A stretch of DNA of 17,417 nt. Origin: an uncultured Oscillospiraceae bacterium (GTDB taxonomy: Bacteria > Bacillota > Clostridia > Oscillospirales > Oscillospiraceae). A program made the translations under genes and the position numbers. The notes beneath the pieces are model-generated. The model did no database searches. It was given only the letters and a program-made list of their open reading frames with translations, and had not been told where the DNA came from. This document shows, in pieces, positions 6,352-13,377 of this stretch. Position 1 is the first letter of the stretch. Each line of letters starts with the position of its first letter. Location: NCBI GenBank assembly GCA_934572325.1, contig CAKTKT010000039.1:1-17417 (forward strand), written 5' to 3'.

Positions 6352-6705
6352 AACGCCTATGGGCAGCGCGGGCGCGTTCTCGTGTATCGCGGCGAGCGCG
6401 GCGTCCATCGCCTGCTCGCTCTCGCTCATCGCATCGGTGTATTCCTTCCCGCCGCGGATGAGCACAAGGCGGTAGTAGGCAAAGACCGTGCTGCCGCAGC
6501 ATAGATTCCCGTTGACCTCATGTATGCGGATGAACGCGCGCTCAAGCGAGGGGTACGCCATAAACACGGTTTTCAGCCCCGTGCGGTAGTATACGCCGAG
6601 CTTGCCCACGCGCACGCAGTCGAACCTCTGCGCGCTCTCCCAGTCGGCGGTCAGCTCCGCGCTCTGCACCGCGCCCTCCGGGGTCGTGAATTTCTTTTCT
6701 GCCAT
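6346..6705 (-). CDS. Small conserved-looking protein of unknown function
   Basis: I do not recognise a named family in this 119-residue protein. It is soluble, with no signal peptide or membrane helix. The middle looks like a compact beta-rich fold (GKLGVYYRTGLKTVFMAYPSLERAFIRIHEVNGN) with a CC pair at about 69-70, followed by a helical tail rich in Ala and Glu. The start is well supported by AGGAGG 8 bases upstream. It lies 49 bases after the Crp/Fnr-family gene on the same strand and may be co-transcribed with it. The Glu-TAA terminus is inside the inverted repeat of the MITE-like element, so the original C-terminus may have been changed by the insertion. Confidence 0.7.
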   Translation of the reverse strand: MAEKKFTTPEGAVQSAELTADWESAQRFDCVRVGKLGVYYRTGLKTVFMAYPSLERAFIRIHEVNGNLCCGSTVFAYYRLVLIRGGKEYTDAMSESEQAMDAALAAIHENAPALPIGVE

Positions 6706-6754
6706 TGTGCTGTCCTCCTCACATTTAATTAAATTTTATATTTACCAGCGAACA

Positions 6755-7405
6755 TCAATTCGCGTGCGGCTTCAAAAGCGTGACGTGCCGCCCTCGGCGG
6801 GCGATAAGCCCCTCGTCGCTCATGTTTTTCAGCTCGCGCATCATGCTGGCGCGGTCAGCGCACAGAAAGCCAGCAAGCTGCGACAGCGAGGTCTCCACCT
6901 CGAAGCTGCGGCTGCCGTTTCTCTCGCTGAGATAGTCAAAGTACGCGGTGAGCTTGCGGCGCAGCGAGCGCTTGCTGATCATGCTTATGCGCATGGCGAG
7001 CGACTGCGCCTTTCTTGCCGACAGCTCGAAGAGGTTGTGCGTGAGCTGGGTGTGGTGCCGGCAGGCGCGCGGGCAGCGCCCGTATATGCACGAAAAGCGG
7101 ATGAACAGCACCTCACATTCGCTGTCCGCCTCCACGGCATAGCCGAGATCGCCGTAGGGCATGGCGAACACCTCGCCGAAAATGTCGCTCGGGCGGTAGT
7201 TTTCAAGCAGGACATATTCCCCGTCGCTGTCCATGCAGTAAAGATGCGCCGTGCCGCGCAGAAGCACGCACAGCCATGTCAGCTCGCTGGCGTAGACCAT
7301 CACAGTCTCCCCGCGGCGGAACGTCCGCCGCTCCGGCTTGAAGCAGCTCATCATCTCCGCAAGGCTCTCCTCGCTTATACCCTTGAAAAGCTCCGTGTCC
7401 GGCAT
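6755..7405 (-). CDS. Crp/Fnr-family transcriptional regulator
   Basis: The product (216 residues) has an N-terminal cyclic-nucleotide-binding-type beta roll (about 10-115, with RRTFRRGETVMVYASE and GEYVLLENYRPSDIFGEV), a dimer helix, and a C-terminal winged helix (about 165-212, with SLSQLAGFLCADRASMMREL as recognition region). Cysteines in FSCIYGRCPRACRHH at the start of the dimer helix match a motif frequent in clostridial members; whether they bind a cluster or haem is unknown. The start chosen is ATG 7405, 7 bases after GAGGTG; an upstream in-frame ATG at 7471 would put the promoter inside the gene. It is divergent from the flavodiiron gene and very likely controls it, sensing oxygen, NO or redox state by analogy with the family. 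Confidence 0.85.
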   Translation of the reverse strand: MPDTELFKGISEESLAEMMSCFKPERRTFRRGETVMVYASELTWLCVLLRGTAHLYCMDSDGEYVLLENYRPSDIFGEVFAMPYGDLGYAVEADSECEVLFIRFSCIYGRCPRACRHHTQLTHNLFELSARKAQSLAMRISMISKRSLRRKLTAYFDYLSERNGSRSFEVETSLSQLAGFLCADRASMMRELKNMSDEGLIARRGRHVTLLKPHAN

Positions 7406-7442
7406 ATGTCCGCACCTCATTTCTTTTTTAATTATATCGTGG

Positions 7443-7471
7443 ATTATATCATAATTATGTTGCAAGAGCAA
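7443..7471 (-). promoter_or_regulatory. Promoter of the Crp/Fnr-family gene
   Basis: On the minus strand TTGCTC (7471-7466) and TATAAT (7448-7443) are 17 bases apart. The -35 hexamer lies inside the palindrome at 7458-7473, so a protein bound there would shut this promoter. Confidence 0.6.
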
Positions 7472-7473
7472 CA
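7458..7473. promoter_or_regulatory. Shared Crp/Fnr-type operator in the divergent gap
   Basis: TGTTGCAAGAGCAACA is a 16-base dyad (6-base arms, 4-base spacer), the size expected for Crp/Fnr dimers. Its centre at 7465.5 is 41.5 bases before the start point predicted from the flavodiiron -10 box, the class II activation position. It also overlaps the -35 of the regulator's own promoter. Activation of one gene and repression of the other is inferred. Confidence 0.6.
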
Positions 7474-7494
7474 GGTGACGGCGCGCGGGTGAGA

Positions 7495-7500
7495 TATAAT
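7495..7500 (+). promoter_or_regulatory. -10 box of the flavodiiron protein gene
   Basis: A perfect TATAAT with no acceptable -35 at the usual distance (the hexamer there is CAGGTG). A lone -10 with a dyad at -41.5 is the classic form of an activator-dependent promoter. Confidence 0.6.
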
Positions 7501-7538
7501 CTTAACAAAGGAAAAATAATTATTTGGAGGTAATACCT

Positions 7539-8741
7539 ATGCACTGCACGAGAAAAGTCCTTGACGATCTCATCTGGGTCGGCGCTGACGACAGGCGGCT
7601 CGCCTGCTTCGAGGGCGTTTACAGCGTGCCCAACGGCGTTTCCTACAACTCCTATGTGATGCTCGACGAGAAGGTCGCCGTGTTTGACACGGTGGATAAG
7701 GCGGTGTACCAGACATATTTTGAAAACCTCGCCTATGCGCTCGGCGACAGAACGCCGGATTACCTCATCGTCTCGCATATGGAGCCGGACCACGCCGCCA
7801 CGATAGATGCGCTCATCGCGCGTTATCCCGGCGTGAAGCTCGTGTGCAACGCCAAGACCGAGACCATGCTGAAAAGCTTTTTCCGCGGCGTGGACTTCTC
7901 CGACAGGCTGCACCTTGTGAAGGAGGGGGATACGCTCGAGCTCGGGCGGCATAGGCTCACGTTCGTGATGGCGCCGATGGTGCACTGGCCGGAGGTCATG
8001 ATGACCTATGACACGACGGACAAGCTCCTCTTCTCTGCGGACGCCTTCGGCACGTTCGGCGCGCTCAACGGGCGGCTCTTTGCCGACGAGGCGGACTTTT
8101 TTGCCGAAGACCTCGACGAGGCGCGCCGGTACTACACCAATATCGTCGGCAAATACGGCGTGCAGGTGCAGGCGGCGCTGAAGAAGGCGGCAGGGCTGGA
8201 GATCAGCCATGTCTGCCCGCTCCACGGCTTCGTGTGGCGGCGCGACTTTGACCGCTTCCTTGAAAAGTACCTCCTTTGGAGCAGCTACACCCCCGAGGAG
8301 AAGAGCGTCATGCTCGCCTACGCCTCCGTGTACGGGCACACCGAGAACGCCGCGAACGTCCTCGCCGTCAAGCTCGTGGAGCGCGGGGTGAGGGTGCGTA
8401 TGTTCGACGCCTCCGTCACGCCCGCGAGCGAGATCATCTCCGCCGCGTTCCGGTGCAGCCACCTTGTGTTTGCCGCGCCCACCTATAACGCGGGTATCTT
8501 CGTCAAGATGGACGATCTGCTGCATGACCTTGTCAACCACGGTCTGCAAAGCAGAAGGATCGCCGTCATAGAGAACGGAAGCTGGGCGCCCGCGAGCGGC
8601 AAGCTCATGCGCGATATGCTCACCGCGCTCAAAAAGTGTGAGTTTATCGGCGAGAATGTCACCGTGCGCTCCTCGCTTGCCGATGCTCAGCTTGCGGAGC
8701 TGGACGCGCTCGCCGACGCGATAGCCGCAGACATGAAATAA
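7539..8741 (+). CDS. Flavodiiron protein (class A; oxygen and/or NO reductase)
   Basis: The 400-residue cytoplasmic protein combines a metallo-beta-lactamase-like diiron domain (about 1-250) with a C-terminal flavodoxin domain (about 258-400). Diiron ligands are seen as H80-x-E82-x-D84-H85, the histidine in MVHWPEVM, the aspartate in FSADAFG, and the histidine in CPLHGFVW. The flavodoxin part has the FMN phosphate loop in ASVYGHTEN. There is no rubredoxin or flavin reductase extension, which makes it class A, needing a separate electron donor. The family reduces O2 to water and/or NO to N2O and protects anaerobes; which substrate is preferred cannot be told. The start is ATG 7539, 8 bases after TGGAGG. 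Confidence 0.93.
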   Translation: MHCTRKVLDDLIWVGADDRRLACFEGVYSVPNGVSYNSYVMLDEKVAVFDTVDKAVYQTYFENLAYALGDRTPDYLIVSHMEPDHAATIDALIARYPGVKLVCNAKTETMLKSFFRGVDFSDRLHLVKEGDTLELGRHRLTFVMAPMVHWPEVMMTYDTTDKLLFSADAFGTFGALNGRLFADEADFFAEDLDEARRYYTNIVGKYGVQVQAALKKAAGLEISHVCPLHGFVWRRDFDRFLEKYLLWSSYTPEEKSVMLAYASVYGHTENAANVLAVKLVERGVRVRMFDASVTPASEIISAAFRCSHLVFAAPTYNAGIFVKMDDLLHDLVNHGLQSRRIAVIENGSWAPASGKLMRDMLTALKKCEFIGENVTVRSSLADAQLAELDALADAIAADMK

Positions 8742-8764
8742 ATATAATAAAGAGGAATAAAAGC

Positions 8765-8803
8765 AATATCTGCACACGCTTCCGCAAAGCGTGTGCAGAT
8801 ATT
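8765..8803 (+). terminator. Hairpin terminator after the flavodiiron gene
   Basis: A perfect 16-pair stem (AATATCTGCACACGCT and its complement) with loop TCCGCAA lies 23 bases after the stop, followed by TATTAC. The T-run is short, but the stem is strong and AT-rich at its base, so it may act in both directions. Confidence 0.65.
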
Positions 8804-8837
8804 TATTACAAATCAGTTTTATCCATGGAAAAAGGGC

Positions 8838-8866
8838 TTGAAATTCATCAAGCTCATGTGTATAAT
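8838..8866 (+). promoter_or_regulatory. Promoter of the surface protein gene
   Basis: TTGAAA (8838-8843) and TATAAT (8861-8866) are separated by 17 bases. The start would be near 8873, giving a leader of about 110 bases. Confidence 0.75.
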
Positions 8867-8891
8867 AAATAGCAGAATAATGAGCGTAAAA

Positions 8892-8939
8892 TTTCGCGAA
8901 AAGGGGCGCCCCTTTTCACATTCTCATTCTGAGAATGTG
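8892..8939 (+). promoter_or_regulatory. Run of perfect palindromes in the surface-protein leader
   Basis: Three perfect inverted repeats abut or overlap: TTTCGCGAAA (8892-8901); a 20-base palindrome with arms GAAAAGGGG and CCCCTTTTC (8898-8917); and a 10-pair hairpin with arms CACATTCTCA and TGAGAATGTG around loop TTC (8917-8926 and 8930-8939). They lie 45 bases before the start codon. The second and third compete for base 8917. They may stabilise the mRNA, attenuate it, or bind a regulator. Confidence 0.5.
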
Positions 8940-8984
8940 ATACCCTTTAATTGCGGTGTGCGCTCGTAAGAGGAGGGTATTAAA

Positions 8985-11309
8985 ATGAACAGAAAGCTCA
9001 AGAGCGCACTATCGGTGCTTCTTGTTATTACCATGGCGTTATCTCTGGGAATATCAGCCTTCGCAGAGGAAACGGAGGGGGAGGAGCAGCCCGCCGTCTG
9101 CGCGGGCAGTGCGGACGCGCCCGACTGCACTGCGGAGACGCACACTGATGGCTGTCCGAAGTACGTGAGCGATGAGACCCCTGCGGAGGGAGCGGGGCAG
9201 GGAGCGGAGCAGGGGCAGAAGCAGAAGCAGCCCGCCGTCTGCACCGGCAGTGCGGAGGTGACCGACTGCGCCGCGGACACGCACGTTGAGGGCTGCCCGA
9301 AGTATGTGAGCGTTGAGCCCCCCGCGGCGGGCGCGGAGCAGGAGCAGGAGCAGAAGCAGCCCGCCGTCTGCGCGGGCAGTGCGGAGGTGACCGACTGCGC
9401 CGCAGAGACGCACGTTGAGGGCTGCCCGAAGTATGTGAGCGCAGACGCCGCCGGAGAGGGCGAGCGCGGCGGACCGGACGCGCAAAAGGCAGCCGTTCAG
9501 GCGCGTATAGACGCCCTGCCGGATAAAGACGACTTTGCCGCAATGAGCGAGGAGGACAAGAACGGCGTCGCCGCGGAATATGCGGCAATAATGGAGGCGC
9601 TTTATAAGCTCTGCGAGGCGGAAGGTATAGAAGATATAGAGGAGCTGGAGGGGATCGACCTTGAAAAGCTGATTGCTCTGTCGGACGCCATAAATGAATA
9701 TGCCCCCGCCCCCGTAGCTGATGACGATGTCGCATGGATAGATGCGACGGGATATAAGACGCTTGAGGCGGCTGTAGATGCGGCAGCGGCGGGCGAAACC
9801 ACAACCATTAACCTTAAGGAAGGCACGTATACGCTGTATAAGAAAGGCGCAAATACAAAAGGTAAAAACCTGATCTTCGTTGGTAAGGGCGCGGCGACTG
9901 AGTGGTACATAGGCGCAGAGGTTCCCGACCCTGCGCACTACGGCACGGAGTACAACGGTGACTACAGCTTTGACGGCGCCGGATCTGTGACATTCCGGAA
10001 CATGACGCTGCGCTCCGGCAATGCTGACTACCTCGGCTTCATACGCGCCGACAAAACCCTTGTTGAAAACTGCGTCGTCAACGGCAAGACCTTTTATTGG
10101 GGCTATTCGGAAGCAATATTCAACAATACGACCTTTAATTGCCCATCGGGCGACTACGCCCTCTGGACATACAGCTCTCCGGTGATGAGCTTTGATAGCT
10201 GCACCTTTTATTCCTCCGGCAAGGTCATAAATGTGTACAACGAGGGCGGTACGCCGAATGTTATCGTCAACTTTTATAACTGCACGGTCAACTCTTCAAA
10301 TTCGGAGAGCCTGAGTGTCATGAACATCAACGACGCGCCTGTGCAGAGCTTCACGATTAACTTTACCGGGGCTAACACGATCAACGGTATCAAAGCTGAC
10401 GGCATTGCCGCAACGAACGGAAGCCATGCCAGCAAGGCACATGGCACTGCGAACGAGTTAAAAACCAGCGAACAGGCGACGTGCTCAAAGCTATTTGAGT
10501 TCAACATGAAGTATGGCAGCGGCAATAACGGCAAAACCACTGTCAATATCAACGGCACTCCGGTCTGGCAGAACGGCGCAAAGGTCAATCATGACTACAC
10601 CGACGGACACAACGACAATGCGTTTGAGATTACGTACTCTGAATGGACTGTGACCGACACAGGAAGGACGCGCACAGCGAAAAAGCTGTGCCGGTACTGC
10701 GGCTATGCTGAGGAATACGAGGAGAAGGAGAAGAAGCTCGTCCTCAGCTACAACGCAAACGGCGGCACAGGCAGCATGACGCCGGATAGCCGCTTCGGGG
10801 AAGGAACGGTCACGGTCAGGGCTAACGGCTTTGAGCGGGAGGGCTATGACTTCACCGGCTGGAACACCGCCGCCGACGGCAAGGGAAAGGCGTATAAGCC
10901 CGGCGATGAGCTAAAGCTGACCGAAAGCCTCACGCTTTATGCCCAGTGGAATAAGATAGTCACCTATACCGTGACCTATACGGACGGGGTCGATAATGTT
11001 ATCCTTTTCCCCGATCAGGTCTATTCGGGGCTGAAAAGCGGCGATAGGACGCCGGGCTTTGTCGGCGTTCCGGAGCGCAGAGGGTACAGATTCGTCGGCT
11101 GGGAGCCGCGTGTCAGCCAGACCGTCACCGGCGATGCCGTATATAAGGCAGTCTGGGAAAGGATCGTCGTCTGGAGCGATGACCCCGGCAAGGGACCGAG
11201 GACAGGCGATGAGAGCAATCTCGCGCTGTGGACGGTGCTGATGCTCGGGGCGGGCGCGGCGGCTGCCGGCGCAGTGCTCTACGTCAGGAAAAGGCGGAGG
11301 AGCAAATAA
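8985..11309 (+). CDS. Cell-wall-anchored surface protein with Cys/His repeats, beta-helix and InlB-like repeats
   Basis: The 774-residue protein is exported: a signal peptide at 1-27 (MNRKLKSALSVLLVITMALS, cleavage after AFA). Next come three 28-residue repeats with C-x8-C-x4-H-x3-C at 35-62, 82-109 and 125-152, joined by Glu/Gln/Ala-rich linkers. An acidic helical stretch covers about 165-240. A right-handed beta-helix-like domain (about 248-505) opens with DATGYKTLEAAVDAA, as in adhesins and polysaccharide lyases. A CRYCGY motif follows at about 568. Two InlB/Listeria-Bacteroides-type repeats cover about 585-655 and 655-728 (GWNTAADG, LYAQW; GWEP, YKAVW). The tail is a sorting signal: PRTGD at 738-742, a hydrophobic helix and RKRRRSK. 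GAGGAGG precedes the ATG. An adhesin-like role is inferred; no catalytic residues were identified. Confidence 0.85.
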   Translation: MNRKLKSALSVLLVITMALSLGISAFAEETEGEEQPAVCAGSADAPDCTAETHTDGCPKYVSDETPAEGAGQGAEQGQKQKQPAVCTGSAEVTDCAADTHVEGCPKYVSVEPPAAGAEQEQEQKQPAVCAGSAEVTDCAAETHVEGCPKYVSADAAGEGERGGPDAQKAAVQARIDALPDKDDFAAMSEEDKNGVAAEYAAIMEALYKLCEAEGIEDIEELEGIDLEKLIALSDAINEYAPAPVADDDVAWIDATGYKTLEAAVDAAAAGETTTINLKEGTYTLYKKGANTKGKNLIFVGKGAATEWYIGAEVPDPAHYGTEYNGDYSFDGAGSVTFRNMTLRSGNADYLGFIRADKTLVENCVVNGKTFYWGYSEAIFNNTTFNCPSGDYALWTYSSPVMSFDSCTFYSSGKVINVYNEGGTPNVIVNFYNCTVNSSNSESLSVMNINDAPVQSFTINFTGANTINGIKADGIAATNGSHASKAHGTANELKTSEQATCSKLFEFNMKYGSGNNGKTTVNINGTPVWQNGAKVNHDYTDGHNDNAFEITYSEWTVTDTGRTRTAKKLCRYCGYAEEYEEKEKKLVLSYNANGGTGSMTPDSRFGEGTVTVRANGFEREGYDFTGWNTAADGKGKAYKPGDELKLTESLTLYAQWNKIVTYTVTYTDGVDNVILFPDQVYSGLKSGDRTPGFVGVPERRGYRFVGWEPRVSQTVTGDAVYKAVWERIVVWSDDPGKGPRTGDESNLALWTVLMLGAGAAAAGAVLYVRKRRRSK
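9087..9440 (+). repeat. Three 84-bp in-frame repeats encoding Cys/His modules
   Basis: The units lie at 9087-9170, 9228-9311 and 9357-9440. Each begins QPAVC and ends GCPKYVS. Units 2 and 3 are nearly identical and unit 1 is more diverged, which fits stepwise duplication. The linkers, of 57 and 45 bases, differ in length and are rich in GAG/CAG codons. Confidence 0.85.
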
Positions 11310-11328
11310 GATACAATTTATAAAGCTG

Positions 11329-11366
11329 CGGGGCGCGCTGCAAAACACGTATTGCAGCGCGCCCCG
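11329..11366 (+). terminator. Intrinsic terminator after the surface protein gene
   Basis: A 15-pair GC-rich stem (CGGGGCGCGCTGCAA and its complement) with an 8-base loop is followed by TTATTTTG. It lies 19 bases after the stop codon. Confidence 0.85.
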
Positions 11367-11396
11367 TTATTTTGTCGAAAAAGTCCGGTCAAGGCT

Positions 11397-11624
11397 TCAC
11401 AGCCTGAACCTGTCCACGGAGATGTCAATAAAATCCATCGGGTCGTCCTGCAGGAACATGACCATATAGATGGGGTAATAGCTCAGCTTCCCGTCCGTCT
11501 TTACGTTGCCGTTTGTGAAAACGCAGGCTTCCCTGATCCCATATTCCTTGGCGGACATCACGTTGTCCAGCGCCGAGTGCTTCTCATAGTCCTTCCCGCT
11601 TTGCACCTCGAGGACTTTGACGCA
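11397..11624 (-). pseudogene. C-terminal remnant of an AAA ATPase / DUF4143-family gene
   Basis: The minus-strand frame encodes about 75 residues including VKVLEVQSGKDYEKHSALD, KEYGIREACVFTNGNV and LSYYPIYMVMFL. These match the C-terminal end of the large bacterial ATP-binding family with a DUF4143 domain (restriction-endonuclease-like ending with a K-SGKDY motif), whose full proteins run to about 400 residues or more. Upstream the frame loses similarity within ten codons and meets a TGA at 11648-11646. No start codon with a ribosome site precedes it. The ATPase part is absent, so this is a deletion remnant and presumably not functional. The family assignment is from memory of the motif. Confidence 0.7.
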
Positions 11625-11635
11625 TACCCCGGTTC

Positions 11636-11680
11636 TGACACTTTTTCAAGAGATTTCGGCGTGTGCTTTGACACTTTTTC
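11636..11680. repeat. Two direct repeats at the break point of the remnant (possible IS end)
   Basis: TGACACTTTTTC occurs at 11636-11647 and 11669-11680, 33 bases apart, in one orientation and exactly where similarity to the DUF4143 family stops. Repeated short motifs near an end occur in some insertion sequences, such as the IS21 family. No transposase is present, so an IS scar is a guess. Confidence 0.4.
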
Positions 11681-11778
11681 TTTAACCTTAGCGTCAGCGC
11701 GGCGATAAACCACCTATATATGGCAGCCGGAGGGTGAGAGGAGAGCTTTTCGACTGATTTTTTTACAAAAAAGCATAA

Positions 11779-11900
11779 ATTGTCTAAAAACTCAAAAGAT
11801 TGTTAAAATAAAAACAAAATACCGTTAAAAAATCCGCGAGATTGTTAAAACAGAAGCAAAAAACGCCGAATTGCTAAGGTTTTGTCAGGCTTGTTAATAA
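11779..11900 (+). promoter_or_regulatory. Array of six TTGTTAA-like boxes before the rnf operon
   Basis: Six related boxes lie in one orientation: TTGTCTAAAA, TTGTTAAAA, CCGTTAAAA, TTGTTAAAA, TTGCTAAGG and TTGTTAATAA. Their conserved G is at 11782, 11802, 11824, 11844, 11873 and 11893, giving spacings of 20, 22, 20, 29 and 20 bases. TTGTTAA is also the half-site of the clostridial Rex motif, though Rex sites are inverted repeats. The stretch 11640-11960 is AT-rich and holds no gene. Confidence 0.45.
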
Positions 11901-11956
11901 GTTATCTTGGATTTTTGACGGTTTTTGTACTAAATCGTGTAGACAACGAATTGCAC

Positions 11957-11986
11957 TTGTGCTAAAATTCATACATCGTACATAAT
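11957..11986 (+). promoter_or_regulatory. Weak candidate promoter of the rnf operon
   Basis: TTGTGC (11957-11962) and CATAAT (11981-11986) are 18 bases apart and lie 35 bases before rnfC. The match is modest; TTGACG at 11915-11920 is a better -35 but has no good -10 partner. Confidence 0.35.
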
Positions 11987-12021
11987 TATTACGCGCGAAT
12001 ACTTTATGAGGTGAAGCTACT

Positions 12022-13377
12022 ATGTCCCACACTTTTAAAGGCGGCGTGCATCCCAATTACATGAAGGCACCGGAAGTTCCGATGACCGTCATTGCACCGC
12101 CTCCGCAAGTCGTCATCCCCATGGCACAGCACATAGGCGCGCCCTGCAAGCCCACCGTGGCTGTGGGTGACTATGTCACTATGGGTCAGGTGGTAGGCAC
12201 GAACCCCGCGCCTGTCTCCGCGCCCGTGCATGCCTCCGTTTCGGGCAAGGTCGTGGCTGTCGAGCCGAGACCCCACCCGCTGGGAGACATGGTCATGTCC
12301 GTTGTTATCGAGAACGATTACAAGGACGACCCCTGCACCGATTTCGCACCCCTCACGGAGGAGCAGCTCAAAGACCCCGAGGCGATTCTTGAGCGCATCC
12401 GCCATGCGGGCGTTGTCGGCATGGGCGGCGCGATGTTCCCGACCGCGTTCAAGATCCGCAGCGGCGTCGGCAAGGTCGATACCCTCATCATCAACGGCGC
12501 GGAGTGCGAGCCGTACCTCAACGGCGACCATCTCACCATGCGCAATTACCCGGAGCAGCTCCTGCGCGGCATTGAGCTTGTGCGCATTGCCTCCGGTCTC
12601 GACAAGGCGTATTACGGCATCGAGGTCAACAAGCAGGACGCCATCGACATCCTCAACGCGCACCACCCCGAGAAGTACGGCGTTGAGATCGTGCCGGAGG
12701 ACGTGAAGTACCCCCAGGGCGGCGAGAAGATGCAGGTCAAGGCGGTCACGGGGCGCGAGGTCAAGCCCGGCGGCATCCCCTCCGGCGTCGGCTGCAACGT
12801 TGTCAGCACGCGCACGTGCTACGCCATCTATCAGGCGTGCTATGAGGGCAAGCCCACGATAGAGCGCATCGTCACCGTCGCGGGCAGCGCGCTCAACGCG
12901 CCCGTCAACGGACTCACCCGCGTCGGCACTCCGTTCGGCTATCTCGCCGAGAAGTGCGGCGGCTTCGTCAAGACCCCCACCAAGATCGTCCTCGGCGGAC
13001 CGATGATGGGCATCTGCGCCACGAGCTTCGACGCGCCCGTCATCAAGGGCACGGCGGGCGTGCTGTTCTTCACGGAAGAGGAGGACAGACATGTCGAGGA
13101 TCCGACCTGCATCCGCTGCGGCAAGTGCATCTCCGTGTGCCCGATGAACCTTGAGCCCGTGTTCATGTATATGTACTACAGCAAGGGCGACTTTGACATG
13201 ATGGAGAAATACCATATCACCGACTGCTTCGAGTGCGGAAGCTGCGCATACAACTGCCCCGCAAGAATGCCGCTTACCCATGCGTTCAAGACGGCGAAGC
13301 TGATGTTCCAAGCCAAGGCAGCCAAGGAAAAGGCGAAAGCCGAGGCAGAGGCGGCGGCAAAGGAGGCTAACAAATGA
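12022..13377 (+). CDS. rnfC: Rnf complex subunit C (ferredoxin:NAD+ oxidoreductase, NAD(H)-side subunit)
   Basis: The 451-residue peripheral subunit passes electrons between the Rnf complex and NAD+. An N-terminal barrel region precedes the Rossmann-like core, in which GMGGAMFPT (133-141) and INGAECEPYL (157-166) are the flavin/nucleotide-site motifs shared with NuoF. Two four-iron clusters follow: C363-x2-C366-x2-C369-x3-C373 and C402-x2-C405-x2-C408-x3-C412. The C-terminus is a Lys/Ala/Glu-rich helix, shorter than the repeat tail of enterobacterial RsxC. GAGG lies 10 bases before the ATG. It is first of six rnf genes in the clostridial/acetogen order C-D-G-E-A-B, and its stop overlaps rnfD by 4 bases. 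Confidence 0.96.
   Translation: MSHTFKGGVHPNYMKAPEVPMTVIAPPPQVVIPMAQHIGAPCKPTVAVGDYVTMGQVVGTNPAPVSAPVHASVSGKVVAVEPRPHPLGDMVMSVVIENDYKDDPCTDFAPLTEEQLKDPEAILERIRHAGVVGMGGAMFPTAFKIRSGVGKVDTLIINGAECEPYLNGDHLTMRNYPEQLLRGIELVRIASGLDKAYYGIEVNKQDAIDILNAHHPEKYGVEIVPEDVKYPQGGEKMQVKAVTGREVKPGGIPSGVGCNVVSTRTCYAIYQACYEGKPTIERIVTVAGSALNAPVNGLTRVGTPFGYLAEKCGGFVKTPTKIVLGGPMMGICATSFDAPVIKGTAGVLFFTEEEDRHVEDPTCIRCGKCISVCPMNLEPVFMYMYYSKGDFDMMEKYHITDCFECGSCAYNCPARMPLTHAFKTAKLMFQAKAAKEKAKAEAEAAAKEANK

Noticed and set aside
6602..7492. 296-codon plus-strand frame opposite the Crp/Fnr gene
   Set aside because: It overlaps a well-supported regulator gene and the divergent promoter region, and has no ribosome site.
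11891..11908. Complete Rex operator before rnf
   Set aside because: The left half TTGTTAA is perfect but the right half TTATCTT matches only four of seven positions, so it is reported only as part of the box array.
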